From NCBI GenBank assembly GCA_902494515.1, contig CABUTS010000008.1:1-62431 (forward strand): 62,431 nt of DNA. Reading direction: 5' to 3'. The notes below the pieces were generated by a model. It did not search any database. It was not told where the DNA came from and saw only the letters and a program-made list of their open reading frames with translations. Both the position numbers and the translations under genes were made by a program. The DNA is from an uncultured Muribaculaceae bacterium. GTDB taxonomy: Bacteria; Bacteroidota; Bacteroidia; Bacteroidales; Muribaculaceae. Of this stretch, positions 23,724 to 31,637 are shown in pieces. Positions within the stretch are counted from its first letter, which is position 1. Every line of letters begins with the position of its first letter.

Positions 23724-24029
23724 CAAAATAACAGCGAAAAACCGCGCTTTGCAGCGGAAAAATCCTTATGAATAAGCATTACTTATAATGTGAAAGCTGT
23801 ATATAGGAGTAAAAATATTTTGTTAAAACATTGTTATTAGTATTAAATATTAGATTTAACGTGCATATCTTGTATATTTAATTGAGAAAATTAACAGTAT
23901 TGAATATTATTTTAATTTATGCATAAAAGAAAAGTGCCATGTGATTCATTAAAATGCTTTATCACTGTAATCTGTTCGGGCTTAATGATAGCATAAATTA
24001 ATAAAAAGTATAAAATTCTTAGAAAAATG

Positions 24030-24061
24030 TTTGGTGGAATGAATAATTCTTCCTACCTTTG
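24030..24061 (+). promoter_or_regulatory. Sigma-ABfr promoter not linked to a protein gene
   Basis: TTTG (24030-24033) and TACCTTTG (24054-24061) are exactly 20 bp apart. The next protein gene is 646 bp away, behind strong hairpins, so the promoter most likely drives an RNA starting near 24067. Confidence 0.8.
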
Positions 24062-24066
24062 CCAGT

Positions 24067-24419
24067 GAAGAAATCGCAGAAGGAGCATTATTAATTTGCA
24101 TAATGCGTGATATTCAGCCTGATAAAGACTCAGAACGCTGAATTTGAAGCTCTTGAAAGCTTATAAGTCAGGTTCTTGCGGTTGACTTCACAACGCTTGG
24201 CGGAGCCTGAAAACAGGCATAGCTGGAAAAGTAGAAATTTCGATTTAATAACTTGACATCTCTAAAATATTTGGATTAAGATTAATTTAAAGAATCTATC
24301 AAAATTTGGTGTAATGAAGATAGTATTTCTCTTCATCTGATTAATTTGAACCGGAGAGGTCAGGGATGGTATCTCCGGTGACCCGCTTCCCGGATATGTT
24401 TAAAAACATGTCCGGGAAG
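24067..24419 (+). ncRNA. Candidate structured non-coding RNA(s)
   Basis: Downstream of a consensus promoter, several perfect hairpins follow in series. They are GCATTAT/ATAATGC (24085-24106), ATTCAGC/GCTGAAT (24112-24143), AAGCT/AGCTT (24147-24162), GCCTG-AAAA-CAGGC (24205-24218) and ACCGGAGA/TCTCCGGT (24350-24379). A 16-bp stem with one wobble at 24386-24419 could terminate it, although its T tract is poor. An AAATCG/CGATTT pair could close the first ~180 nt. A length near 180 nt would suit a Bacteroidales 6S-like RNA, while 350 nt would suit something else. Identity is not established. Confidence 0.5.
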
Positions 24420-24656
24420 TCTATGTTTTAGAACATATAATGAGGTTTTTGAAGCGTCTTGCACAAAATGTAGGCAGATGTGCAAGCCATAGTTTTGCGC
24501 TGCTTAAAAACTTTTGTGTGAGGGGCGCTGTTTTCTTATGAATTAAAATTATGAAAAGTGAATATTGTAATCAAATCGCGCCAAAACCGCGTTGATGTGG
24601 CACAATTGTAATGTAAAATTTCTTCAAAAATTTAGTTGTAATTCAAAAAAATAACT

Positions 24657-24664
24657 TAAATTTG
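24657..24664 (+). promoter_or_regulatory. Probable -7 box for ptb-buk
   Basis: TAAATTTG matches TAnnTTTG and sits 43 bp before the ptb ATG. The -33 region is AT-rich but lacks a clean TTTG. Confidence 0.5.
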
Positions 24665-24706
24665 CACATCAAACCGCCAAACGTGCGGCTTAAATTACAG
24701 AGTCCT

Positions 24707-25627
24707 ATGAGTAAAATCACTACCTTTGCACAGCTTACCGAGCATCTTGCCGAACTGCGCCACTGCCCTGCGGTGGCTGTTGTGTGTCCTTACGACGACG
24801 GAACGGTTCAGGCCGTCAGCCGCGCCCTCTCGCATGGGTTTATCAAGGCCATTCTGATTGGCGACAGGGAAATGATTGCCGGCACCGGACTGCCCGAGCA
24901 GTTCCATGACCGGGTGACAATCGTCGAGGCTTCCGACCAGAAAGATGCTGCCGTGCAGGGTGTCGCGCTGACCAAAACCAAGAAGGCCGACATCCTGATG
25001 AAGGGGCTGGTGAGCACCGATGTGCTGCTTCACGCGGTCCTCAACAAGGAGAACGGTATTCTGGAGCGTGGTAAACTGCTCTCTCATATCACTATCAGTG
25101 AAATCCCCGGCATGGAGCGGCTGCTGTTCTACTCCGACGTGGCAGTGATTCCGTATCCCACTCTGCAACAGCGCATCGGCATGATCCACATGGATCTCGA
25201 CGTGCTCCGTCGGTTCGGTGTGTCCGAGCCGAAGGTCGCGCTGATCAACTTCAATGAGAAAATCAACCCGAAGTTCCCGAATTCCGTTGACTATCAGGAA
25301 CTTGTGCGCCTGGGCTCGGAAGGGGAATTCGGCGACGCCATTCTCGGCGGTCCGATGGACGTGAAGACGGCTGTCGACCTACATTCCGCTGAGGTAAAGG
25401 GAATTGAGTCGCCGGTCTGCGGCAATGCCGACCTGCTGATTTTCCCGAATATCGAATCCGGCAACACATTCTACAAGACTATCTCGTTCTTCACCCCCGC
25501 GCGTATGGCGGGGATGCTGCTGGGGCCCGAGGCTCCGGTGGTGCTCCCTTCGCGCAGCGACAATGCTGACAGCAAGTTTAACTCCCTGGCACTCGCCTCT
25601 CTGGCATGCCATAATTCAACCTGTTGA
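24707..25627 (+). CDS. ptb: Phosphate butyryltransferase (phosphate acyltransferase family)
   Basis: The 306-residue cytoplasmic enzyme interconverts butyryl-CoA and butyryl phosphate. It belongs to the Pta/Ptb fold: an N-terminal part with VAVVCPYDDGTVQAVSRAL, then ADILMKGLVSTDVLLHAVL, then the C-terminal DLLIFPNIESGNTFYKTISFF. Assignment as Ptb and not Pta rests mainly on its neighbour buk, 2 nt downstream, and on its length. The family relationship alone would allow another acyl group. ATG at 24707 is preferred to an in-frame TTG at 24662, which lies inside the promoter box. Together with Buk it could make butyrate plus ATP, or activate butyrate or branched-chain acids in reverse. Confidence 0.88.
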   Translation: MSKITTFAQLTEHLAELRHCPAVAVVCPYDDGTVQAVSRALSHGFIKAILIGDREMIAGTGLPEQFHDRVTIVEASDQKDAAVQGVALTKTKKADILMKGLVSTDVLLHAVLNKENGILERGKLLSHITISEIPGMERLLFYSDVAVIPYPTLQQRIGMIHMDLDVLRRFGVSEPKVALINFNEKINPKFPNSVDYQELVRLGSEGEFGDAILGGPMDVKTAVDLHSAEVKGIESPVCGNADLLIFPNIESGNTFYKTISFFTPARMAGMLLGPEAPVVLPSRSDNADSKFNSLALASLACHNSTC

Positions 25628-25629
25628 AG

Positions 25630-26730
25630 ATGAAGATTTTAGCGATTAATCCCGGCTCTACCTCCACCAAAATAGCCGTGTTTCACGACAACACGAAGGT
25701 TATGAGCCACACCATACGCCACTCGGTCGACGAGCTGGCGCCGTTCAAACGAGTGCTTGACCAGCTCGGCTATCGCCGCGACCTGATTATCAAGGCGCTG
25801 GCTGAAAAGAATGTGCCGTTTGAATTCGACGCTGTCATCGGCCGCGGAGGCCTCAGCCACCCTATTCCCGGCGGCATCTACGATGTGAACGACGCGATGG
25901 TGACTGCGATGTTGAACGCTCCCCGCGACCACGCCTGCAACCTCGGTCCGCTGCTGTCGCATGAGATCGCTTCGTATATCGACGGTTCGCGTGCGTTTAT
26001 CGCCGACCCCGGAATCGTGGACGAGATGGACGAGATTCCCCACATCACCGGTTCGCCGATGCTCCCGCGAATCACCACCTGGCATGCGCTGAACCAGCGT
26101 GCCATCGGCCGAAGGTTTGCCGCCGATCTTGCTGCCGCCAATCCCGACGAAAAGCGGAAATATGAGGACATGAACCTGATAATCTGTCACTTAGGCGGCG
26201 GAATATCTATCGGTGCTCATTGCCATGGCCGTTGCGTCGACGTGAACAATGCTTTCGACGGCGAAGGTCCCTTCTCGCCTGAACGAGCCGGCACACTCCC
26301 CTGCGGAGCGTTGATTGATCTCTGTTATTCAGGGCGTTACACCAAAGAGGAATTGAAGAAGCGCATCAGCGGTAAGGCGGGTCTGGCTGCTCACCTGGGC
26401 ACCGTTGCCATTCCGGACATTGAAAAACGGATCGCCGAGGGTGACAAGCACGCTGAATTGGTGCTCGACGCCATGATTTATCAGATTGCGAAGGCCGTCG
26501 GAGCACTTGCTCCGGTGCTTTACGGCGATATCGACGCCATCCTGGTTACCGGCGGAATCGCACATTCAAAATATGTGACCGAAAGGCTCCGCAAGCGCGT
26601 GGAATTCCTGGCGCCGATGTATGTCTATCCCGGCGAAGATGAGCTGGAAGCCTTGGCCCTCAACGCTTTAGGTGCCCTGAACGGTCAGCTTGAAGTCAAG
26701 GAATTCAAACTTCCGGAGGCCAAAGCCTAA
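25630..26730 (+). CDS. buk: Butyrate kinase
   Basis: The 366-residue cytoplasmic ASKHA-superfamily kinase converts butyryl phosphate and ADP to butyrate and ATP. The phosphate-1 motif ILAINPGSTSTKIAVF is at residues 2-17. A conserved GRGGLSHPIPGGIYDVND, then NLIICHLGGGISIGAH (phosphate-2) and ILVTGGIAHSKYV (adenosine motif) follow. This order and spacing are those of Buk rather than AckA. The ATG at 25630 is 2 nt past the ptb stop; an in-frame TTG six bases earlier is less likely. The 3' end (AAAGCCTAA) is tandemly repeated just downstream. Confidence 0.93.
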   Translation: MKILAINPGSTSTKIAVFHDNTKVMSHTIRHSVDELAPFKRVLDQLGYRRDLIIKALAEKNVPFEFDAVIGRGGLSHPIPGGIYDVNDAMVTAMLNAPRDHACNLGPLLSHEIASYIDGSRAFIADPGIVDEMDEIPHITGSPMLPRITTWHALNQRAIGRRFAADLAAANPDEKRKYEDMNLIICHLGGGISIGAHCHGRCVDVNNAFDGEGPFSPERAGTLPCGALIDLCYSGRYTKEELKKRISGKAGLAAHLGTVAIPDIEKRIAEGDKHAELVLDAMIYQIAKAVGALAPVLYGDIDAILVTGGIAHSKYVTERLRKRVEFLAPMYVYPGEDELEALALNALGALNGQLEVKEFKLPEAKA

Positions 26731-26782
26731 GATACAAAGCCTAAGATACAAAGCCTAAGATACAAAGGCTAAGATCCAAAGC
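26721..26782 (+). repeat. Tandem repeat, 4.5 x 14 bp, copied from the buk 3' end
   Basis: CAAAGCCTAAGATA units start at 26721, 26735, 26749, 26763 and 26777, an exact 14-bp period. The first copy contains the last two buk codons and the stop. Copies two and three are identical to it; copies four and five have drifted. Confidence 0.9.
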
Positions 26783-26832
26783 TACTCTTGGGGCTGAGTC
26801 TCAAAACCACTTTCTTTAGATATAAACTTAAC

Positions 26833-26873
26833 AACCCTTCAGGGATGTGCCTCTGGCATTTCTCTGAAGGGTT
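26833..26873 (+). terminator. Terminator between convergent buk and menE
   Basis: AACCCTTCAG (26833-26842) pairs perfectly with CTGAAGGGTT (26864-26873), with an inner TGCC/GGCA helix in the loop. TTGTCTT follows on the plus strand. It lies between convergent genes and may serve both. Confidence 0.75.
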
Positions 26874-26894
26874 TTGTCTTGGTTGCTCTATAAG

Positions 26895-27920
26895 TTACAC
26901 GCTCGCACGTTGGGAATCAGAAATCGGGAAATTGCGGCGGAGTTTTCCGGAGGAGGTGAGGGGAAATTCCGGGATGCGGATTACGGACTTGGGAACCTGG
27001 TAAGGGGTGAGGTTATTGCGGCAGATGGTGAGTAATTCGTTGTCGGACAGCGGGTTGTCGTCAAGACAGACGATGGCGGCTTCTTCGCCCCATTTCTCGG
27101 AAGGAATGCCGCGGATTATGAATGGCGCGGGGATGAGATTCTCCAGTTTGTGTTCGATTTCCTCCGGGAAGAGCTTTACGGCACCGCTGTTGATGACGTT
27201 GTCGAACCGACCGAGCCATTCGAAAGCTGTCGGGGATGCCAACTTAGCTATATCGTTGGTTTGCAGGTGCTTGAAACTGTAGCTGGGCGCGATGACACGA
27301 AGACATCCGCGGTCGTCGAGATCAAAACTTATTCCCGGCATTGCTTCGTAGAAGTTACTTCCGAGCCGACGCAGAGCTACATGGCTGCAGGTTTCCGTCA
27401 TGCCATAGGTTGCGAAAAGATTAGCTGTATCTGCCTGAAGCATAGCGGCTTCCATTGCGGAGGTGAGGGGGGCGCCACCTATTATGATGTTGCGGAATTT
27501 CGACAGGAGCGGGTCACCAATCAGAGGCTGGCACTGCGCCGGAACGATTGGCAGAAGGTCGATTACAGACTGACTGGCAAGGAATTCGCGAGTCGCGGGA
27601 GATTGCATGAAGGCGGTTGCCGGCTGACATAAAACGAGACGGCAATCAGCGGTCAATGCTCTGACAATCATTATCTTGCAGGCGATGTAATCCGGCGAAA
27701 GCGGACATAGAAGTATGCTCTCCGAGGTCAGCCCGAAGCGGAGGTTCGAAGCCTTGGCGGAGACGAGCATATCGGCCTTCGGCAGAAGAATCTCCTTCGG
27801 TACGCCGGTTGAGCCGGAGGTGTGGGCGACGATGAAATCCGAATTGCTGCGCCAGTCTTTCAGGAAGCTATCAACCTTTCCGCTGAGTTGATAGCCGGGT
27901 AGATACTCTATGCTAAACAT
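26895..27920 (-). CDS. menE: O-succinylbenzoate-CoA ligase
   Basis: The 341-residue cytoplasmic adenylate-forming enzyme activates o-succinylbenzoate with ATP and CoA in menaquinone synthesis. The AMP-binding P-loop is VAHTSGSTGVPKEILLP (about residues 33-49). The YGMTETCSH A5 motif and the WLGRFDNVINSGAVKLFPEEIE A7-A8 hinge are present, and the C-terminal domain ends with LTSSGKLRRN (A10 Lys). It is short, as Bacteroidales MenE proteins are, because the N-terminal subdomain is reduced. The start at 27920 overlaps menC by 8 bp; longer open frames upstream merely mirror menC. Confidence 0.92.
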   Translation of the reverse strand: MFSIEYLPGYQLSGKVDSFLKDWRSNSDFIVAHTSGSTGVPKEILLPKADMLVSAKASNLRFGLTSESILLCPLSPDYIACKIMIVRALTADCRLVLCQPATAFMQSPATREFLASQSVIDLLPIVPAQCQPLIGDPLLSKFRNIIIGGAPLTSAMEAAMLQADTANLFATYGMTETCSHVALRRLGSNFYEAMPGISFDLDDRGCLRVIAPSYSFKHLQTNDIAKLASPTAFEWLGRFDNVINSGAVKLFPEEIEHKLENLIPAPFIIRGIPSEKWGEEAAIVCLDDNPLSDNELLTICRNNLTPYQVPKSVIRIPEFPLTSSGKLRRNFPISDSQRASV

Positions 27921-28995
27921 TTGTATAATAGAGCTTTGAGCCGCGGAGCAGCAGGCCGGAGGGGAGATTGTTGGTGTAGAGATGCCCGGTGCCGAGGCCC
28001 TGCGGGATGACGGGTTTGTGGGCGGCTGTCCAGATACCGAGGGCTTCAAGGCCGATGTTCGATTCGAGGGCTGAGGTGCCCCACCAACCGATATTCCGCG
28101 ATTTGGCAAGCTCAATCCAATGGTCAGCGGCAACAAAGCCGCCGCAGAGCGATGGCTTGAGTATTATATATTGGGGGTGGATGGCATTGAGCAGTTCGGC
28201 TTTTTTGAAGTCGGAGCGGAAGCCGATAAGTTCTTCGTCGAGGGCAATCGGAATGGGGGACTGGCGACAGAGTCGTGCCATTTCCTCCCATTGGCCCGGC
28301 TTTATGGGCTGTTCGATGGAGTGTATTTCGTAATCACTGAGCGCGTTAAGGCGCTTGAGAGCATTTTCGGGGGTAAAGGAACCGTTGGCGTCGAGTCGCA
28401 GTTCGATTTCCTCGGGAGAATATTCGCGTCGGATTCCGGCGAGCAGCTCCAGTTCGTCTTCAAAGTGTATTCCTCCGATTTTCAGTTTCACGCAATGGAA
28501 GCCCTGGTCGAGTTTTTCGCGAATCCGGCGGTGCATCTCCTCTTTGGTGCCCATCCACACGAGTCCGTTGATTTCGATACCGGTCTTGCCTCTAAGCCAT
28601 TCTAATGTTGCAGAGAAATTGAAATTCAAATCAAACTGGGGGTCATGAGTCCAAGGGGAATTATTATAGAAAGCTCGCAGGCATGCTGATTCGAAGCCGA
28701 AACGAATGGAGGAAACTTCGGGGAGCGATGCGTAAGCCTCTTCGAGCGAATTGCAGCGGCTGATGTCGCGGCAGGCCTTGTCGAGGATAGCCTCGAAATC
28801 AGGGGTATCCTCGGCGCTGAGACCTTGAAACAAAGGAATCTCACCAATGGCGACCCCGGCCGAGAATTCCGGGGAGATAAGGGTGAGAAAATATGTGGGG
28901 CGGGTTTGCATCCGAGCCCTGGAGGTGATAGCCAATTCCTTGAAAATCAGCGTGTATTTAGTCCAGGACGCGGCGATGAAGCTGTGATCGCTCAT
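27913..28995 (-). CDS. menC: o-Succinylbenzoate synthase
   Basis: This 360-residue enolase-superfamily enzyme dehydrates SHCHC to o-succinylbenzoate. Visible features are the catalytic Lys pair in CVKLKIGG, the metal ligands in LRLDANGSF, SIEQPI and IALDEELIG, and the second Lys in YIILKPSLCGGF. The C-terminal SALESNIGLEALG closes the barrel. It sits between menB (1-nt gap) and menE (8-bp overlap), which fixes its role among the many enolase-superfamily functions. Confidence 0.94.
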   Translation of the reverse strand: MSDHSFIAASWTKYTLIFKELAITSRARMQTRPTYFLTLISPEFSAGVAIGEIPLFQGLSAEDTPDFEAILDKACRDISRCNSLEEAYASLPEVSSIRFGFESACLRAFYNNSPWTHDPQFDLNFNFSATLEWLRGKTGIEINGLVWMGTKEEMHRRIREKLDQGFHCVKLKIGGIHFEDELELLAGIRREYSPEEIELRLDANGSFTPENALKRLNALSDYEIHSIEQPIKPGQWEEMARLCRQSPIPIALDEELIGFRSDFKKAELLNAIHPQYIILKPSLCGGFVAADHWIELAKSRNIGWWGTSALESNIGLEALGIWTAAHKPVIPQGLGTGHLYTNNLPSGLLLRGSKLYYTNV

Positions 28996-28996
28996 T

Positions 28997-29818
28997 TTAG
29001 CCGGGGAATTTGCCGAACTGGTTGAAGTCGGGGTCGCGCTTTTCGAGGAAGGCGTTTTTGCCTTCCTGAGCCTCGGGCATGAGGTAGTACAGGAGGGTGG
29101 CGTCGCCGGCGAATTCCATTAGGCCGGCCTGCCCGTCGAGCTCGGCGTTCAGGGCACGTTTGATCATGCGGATGGCCATCGGGGAGCGCTTAAGGATGGT
29201 CTGGCACCATTCGACTGTTTCATCTTCAAGACGGTCAAAGGGGACAACGGCGTTGATCATTCCCATCTCCAGGGCCTCCTTGGCGGTGTACTGGCGGCAA
29301 AGATACCAGATTTCGCGGGCTTTTTTCTGACCGACGCAGCGGGCGAGATACGACGAGCCGAAGCCGGCATCGAAGCTGCCGACCTTCGGACCGGTCTGGC
29401 CGAAACGGGCGTTTTCCGAGGCTATCGAGAGGTCGCAGACCACGTTCAGGACGTTGCCGCCGCCGATGGCGTAACCATTGACCATGGCGATTACCGGTTT
29501 GGGAATAGAGCGGATGGCCTTGTGGAGCTCCAGAACATTCAGGCGGGGTGTGCCGTCGGAATCGACGTAGCCGCCGAGACCCTTGTAGTGCTGGTCGCCG
29601 CCGGAGCAGAACGCCTTGTCGCCGATGCCCGTAAGGATGATGACACCGATTTCCGGAGTGTTCCGGCAATAGTTCATGGCGTCGAGCATCTCGAAGTTGG
29701 TCTTCGGACGGAACGCGTTGTAAACTTCCGGGCGGTTGATTGTGATTTTGGCAATCCCTCCGAACTGCTCGAAGAGGATATCCTCATATTCTTTTATGGT
29801 TTTCCAGTTGCGTTGCAT
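28997..29818 (-). CDS. menB: 1,4-Dihydroxy-2-naphthoyl-CoA synthase
   Basis: The 273-residue crotonase-fold enzyme cyclises o-succinylbenzoyl-CoA. ITINRPEVYNAFRPKT near the N-terminus, the oxyanion-hole GDKAFCSGGDQ (about residues 73-83), YAIGGGNVLNVVCDLSIASENARFGQTGPKVGSFDAGFG and the C-terminal FLEKRDPDFNQFGKFPG are all as in MenB. The gene lies 14 nt after menD and 1 nt before menC in a tight operon. Confidence 0.96.
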   Translation of the reverse strand: MQRNWKTIKEYEDILFEQFGGIAKITINRPEVYNAFRPKTNFEMLDAMNYCRNTPEIGVIILTGIGDKAFCSGGDQHYKGLGGYVDSDGTPRLNVLELHKAIRSIPKPVIAMVNGYAIGGGNVLNVVCDLSIASENARFGQTGPKVGSFDAGFGSSYLARCVGQKKAREIWYLCRQYTAKEALEMGMINAVVPFDRLEDETVEWCQTILKRSPMAIRMIKRALNAELDGQAGLMEFAGDATLLYYLMPEAQEGKNAFLEKRDPDFNQFGKFPG

Positions 29819-29832
29819 GATATGTTGGATGT

Positions 29833-31548
29833 TTAAATTTCTGAAACAGATTTAATTGGAATTGAAATTTCAAGTAAGGCCGGGGATTCTGAAGCTCTGA
29901 TGAACTCCGGAAGAATGTCTTGTAGAGCCCGGAGGGAGTCGGCCTGGAAAAACTTGAGGCCGTAGGCAGGGGCGAGTTCGGCGAGGGGGAGGTTGAGATG
30001 GCAGGCGAAGCGGTTCTCGAGCTCGGGGAGGGAGCGGGTGGTGGAGATCCGGCGGAAAATGCCGCCACCTGAGTTGTTGATTACCACGATTTTAAACCGT
30101 GGGGTCAGGAGGTTGGAACTCAGGGCCTGAAGGTCGTATTGCATCGACATGTCGCCGGTGATGAGCAGCGTGACATCGGGGTAGGCGAGCGAGGCTCCGA
30201 GAGCTGTGGAGACGGAACCGTCGATGCCGCTGACGCCACGGTTGCAGTCGCGGCGATGGAAGCGGCAGGCTGAGGTGTTTAGAGCATAACGCACTGAAAG
30301 TCCGTTGCTTAATTGCAGATTCCAGCGCTCGGGACAGCGGTTTGTGACGATGTCGATTGCACGCCGGGCATCCCAGATCTCTTCACTACCGGCGCTGATG
30401 TCGGCATTCGCGGCGTTGCGCCAGGCATCGGTGTATTTTTTTAATTCCTGAAGGTCCGCGACGGCGAAACCTCCTGATTTTTGGCTCTTTGCGAGATAAG
30501 AAAGCGAATTAGCAAGACGCGGGAAGAAGTTTTCGGCTTCGATTTCAACGCGGTGGGTGAGATGGAAGTAGCTGTCGATCAGCGACTCGTTCGCGCCTAC
30601 GTGCCAGTGGTCAGAGATATTTTCGGTCCGCAGATATTGCTTTAAGTGCTTGGAAATCAGCGAGCCGCCGAAGGTTATCAGCACGTCGGGGGCGGAGGCT
30701 TTTGAGGTGCTGTTTTCGGCGCCGCCCGCAGATTTCAGTAGTTTGCTGTAATCTATCAGGTCGGGACGGCAGATGAAGTCCGGACCGTTGAGGTTGGCCA
30801 GAGCGTCGGCCACGACAACTACCCCCGGGAGGGTGGCGAGTGTGTTCATGGCGCGGTTCAGCGAGGCAGATGGAGCAGCGAAACCGCCGACAATCAGCAA
30901 CTTGCGTCCGGCGAGACGGGATGCAATCTCCTTGGCCTGCGCGGCGGAAATCCGTGGGTCTGGTAGAAGCAGTTCTACCTTCGGGAATGAGCCGAAATCC
31001 GTCGGGTCGATATCAGTTTCGAGCGGCTCGCCGAGTGGAACATTGATGTGGACGGGTCCCTGACGACCTTCAAGCGATGCTTGAAGCGTCTCGTTCAACA
31101 GCCTTACACACAGCCAGATGTCTTTGTCGTCGGACAATTTGCAGGGGAGACATACCGACATTTTCACCAGCTTTCCGAACGCTCCGGGCTGGGGGAGTGT
31201 CTGCGAATCATCCTGCCCGATCCACTCCTGCGGTCGGTCGGCGGAAATCACAATCAGGGGTACTTTCCGGTAAAACGCCTCGGCCACGGCCGGGGCATAG
31301 TTCAGCAGAGCGGTGCCGGAGGTGCAGATTATCGCCACCGGCCGGCGTGAAACCGAGGCTATGCCCAGAGCTATGAACGCCGCAGAGCGCTCATCCACAA
31401 CGGTTTGAACTTTAAACTGCGGGTTCCGGCAAACGGCAACCACAAGCGGGGCGTTTCGCGACCCGGGGGAGGTGACCACATCGCGGACGCCGTAAGAAAC
31501 CAGGGCATCCGCCACAGGTTGAGCTGTATTTTTGGCAGTGCAGTACAT
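29833..31548 (-). CDS. menD: SEPHCHC synthase MenD
   Basis: The 571-residue thiamine-diphosphate enzyme adds a succinyl semialdehyde unit from 2-oxoglutarate to isochorismate. The N-terminal Pyr domain carries DVVTSPGSRNAPLVVA and the catalytic Glu in VVDERSAAFIALGIA. The middle domain is Rossmann-like, and the C-terminal PP domain has NRGVSGIDGSVSTALGAS and LLITGDMSMQYDLQAL for the Mg-ThDP site. It is the first gene of menD-B-C-E. A TAACTTTG box ends only 7 bp before the ATG, so the transcript may be nearly leaderless. The supplier of isochorismate, menF, is 25 kb away in this window. Confidence 0.96.
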   Translation of the reverse strand: MYCTAKNTAQPVADALVSYGVRDVVTSPGSRNAPLVVAVCRNPQFKVQTVVDERSAAFIALGIASVSRRPVAIICTSGTALLNYAPAVAEAFYRKVPLIVISADRPQEWIGQDDSQTLPQPGAFGKLVKMSVCLPCKLSDDKDIWLCVRLLNETLQASLEGRQGPVHINVPLGEPLETDIDPTDFGSFPKVELLLPDPRISAAQAKEIASRLAGRKLLIVGGFAAPSASLNRAMNTLATLPGVVVVADALANLNGPDFICRPDLIDYSKLLKSAGGAENSTSKASAPDVLITFGGSLISKHLKQYLRTENISDHWHVGANESLIDSYFHLTHRVEIEAENFFPRLANSLSYLAKSQKSGGFAVADLQELKKYTDAWRNAANADISAGSEEIWDARRAIDIVTNRCPERWNLQLSNGLSVRYALNTSACRFHRRDCNRGVSGIDGSVSTALGASLAYPDVTLLITGDMSMQYDLQALSSNLLTPRFKIVVINNSGGGIFRRISTTRSLPELENRFACHLNLPLAELAPAYGLKFFQADSLRALQDILPEFIRASESPALLEISIPIKSVSEI

Positions 31549-31555
31549 TTCACTA

Positions 31556-31563
31556 CAAAGTTA
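31556..31563 (-). promoter_or_regulatory. -7 box directly upstream of menD
   Basis: TAACTTTG on the minus strand (31563-31556) fits TAnnTTTG. With the usual 4-8 bp to the start site, transcription would begin within a few bases of the menD ATG at 31548. No TTTG lies at -33. Confidence 0.5.
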
Positions 31564-31607
31564 CGGAAAGTTAGCCGAAAAATAGTGAGATTGTCGCGGA
31601 AAAAGCG

Positions 31608-31615
31608 TAAATTTG
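31608..31615 (+). promoter_or_regulatory. Probable -7 box for the DUF1599 gene
   Basis: TAAATTTG fits TAnnTTTG and lies 22 bp before the ATG at 31638. A -33 TTTG is missing. Confidence 0.45.
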
Positions 31616-31637
31616 CAACGAAAATCCAACGAACCCT

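Larger units (their letters stand above)
23459..24706. other. 1.25-kb AT-rich intergenic region before ptb
   Basis: No protein gene is recognisable. The left 260 bp hold the tsaD leader with a nested repeat array. 23720-24020 is very AT-rich and featureless apart from a possible minus-strand -7 box. 24030-24061 is a consensus plus-strand promoter, followed by several strong hairpins to 24419 (candidate ncRNA). The last 250 bp are again AT-rich and carry a TAAATTTG box in front of ptb. No tRNA, tmRNA or SRP RNA signature was found. Confidence 0.7.

Noticed and set aside
24067..24419. tmRNA, SRP RNA or tRNA in the large gap
   Set aside because: No tRNA-like ends, no ANDNYALAA-type tag reading frame and no SRP tetraloop or GGAAGCAGC motif was found.
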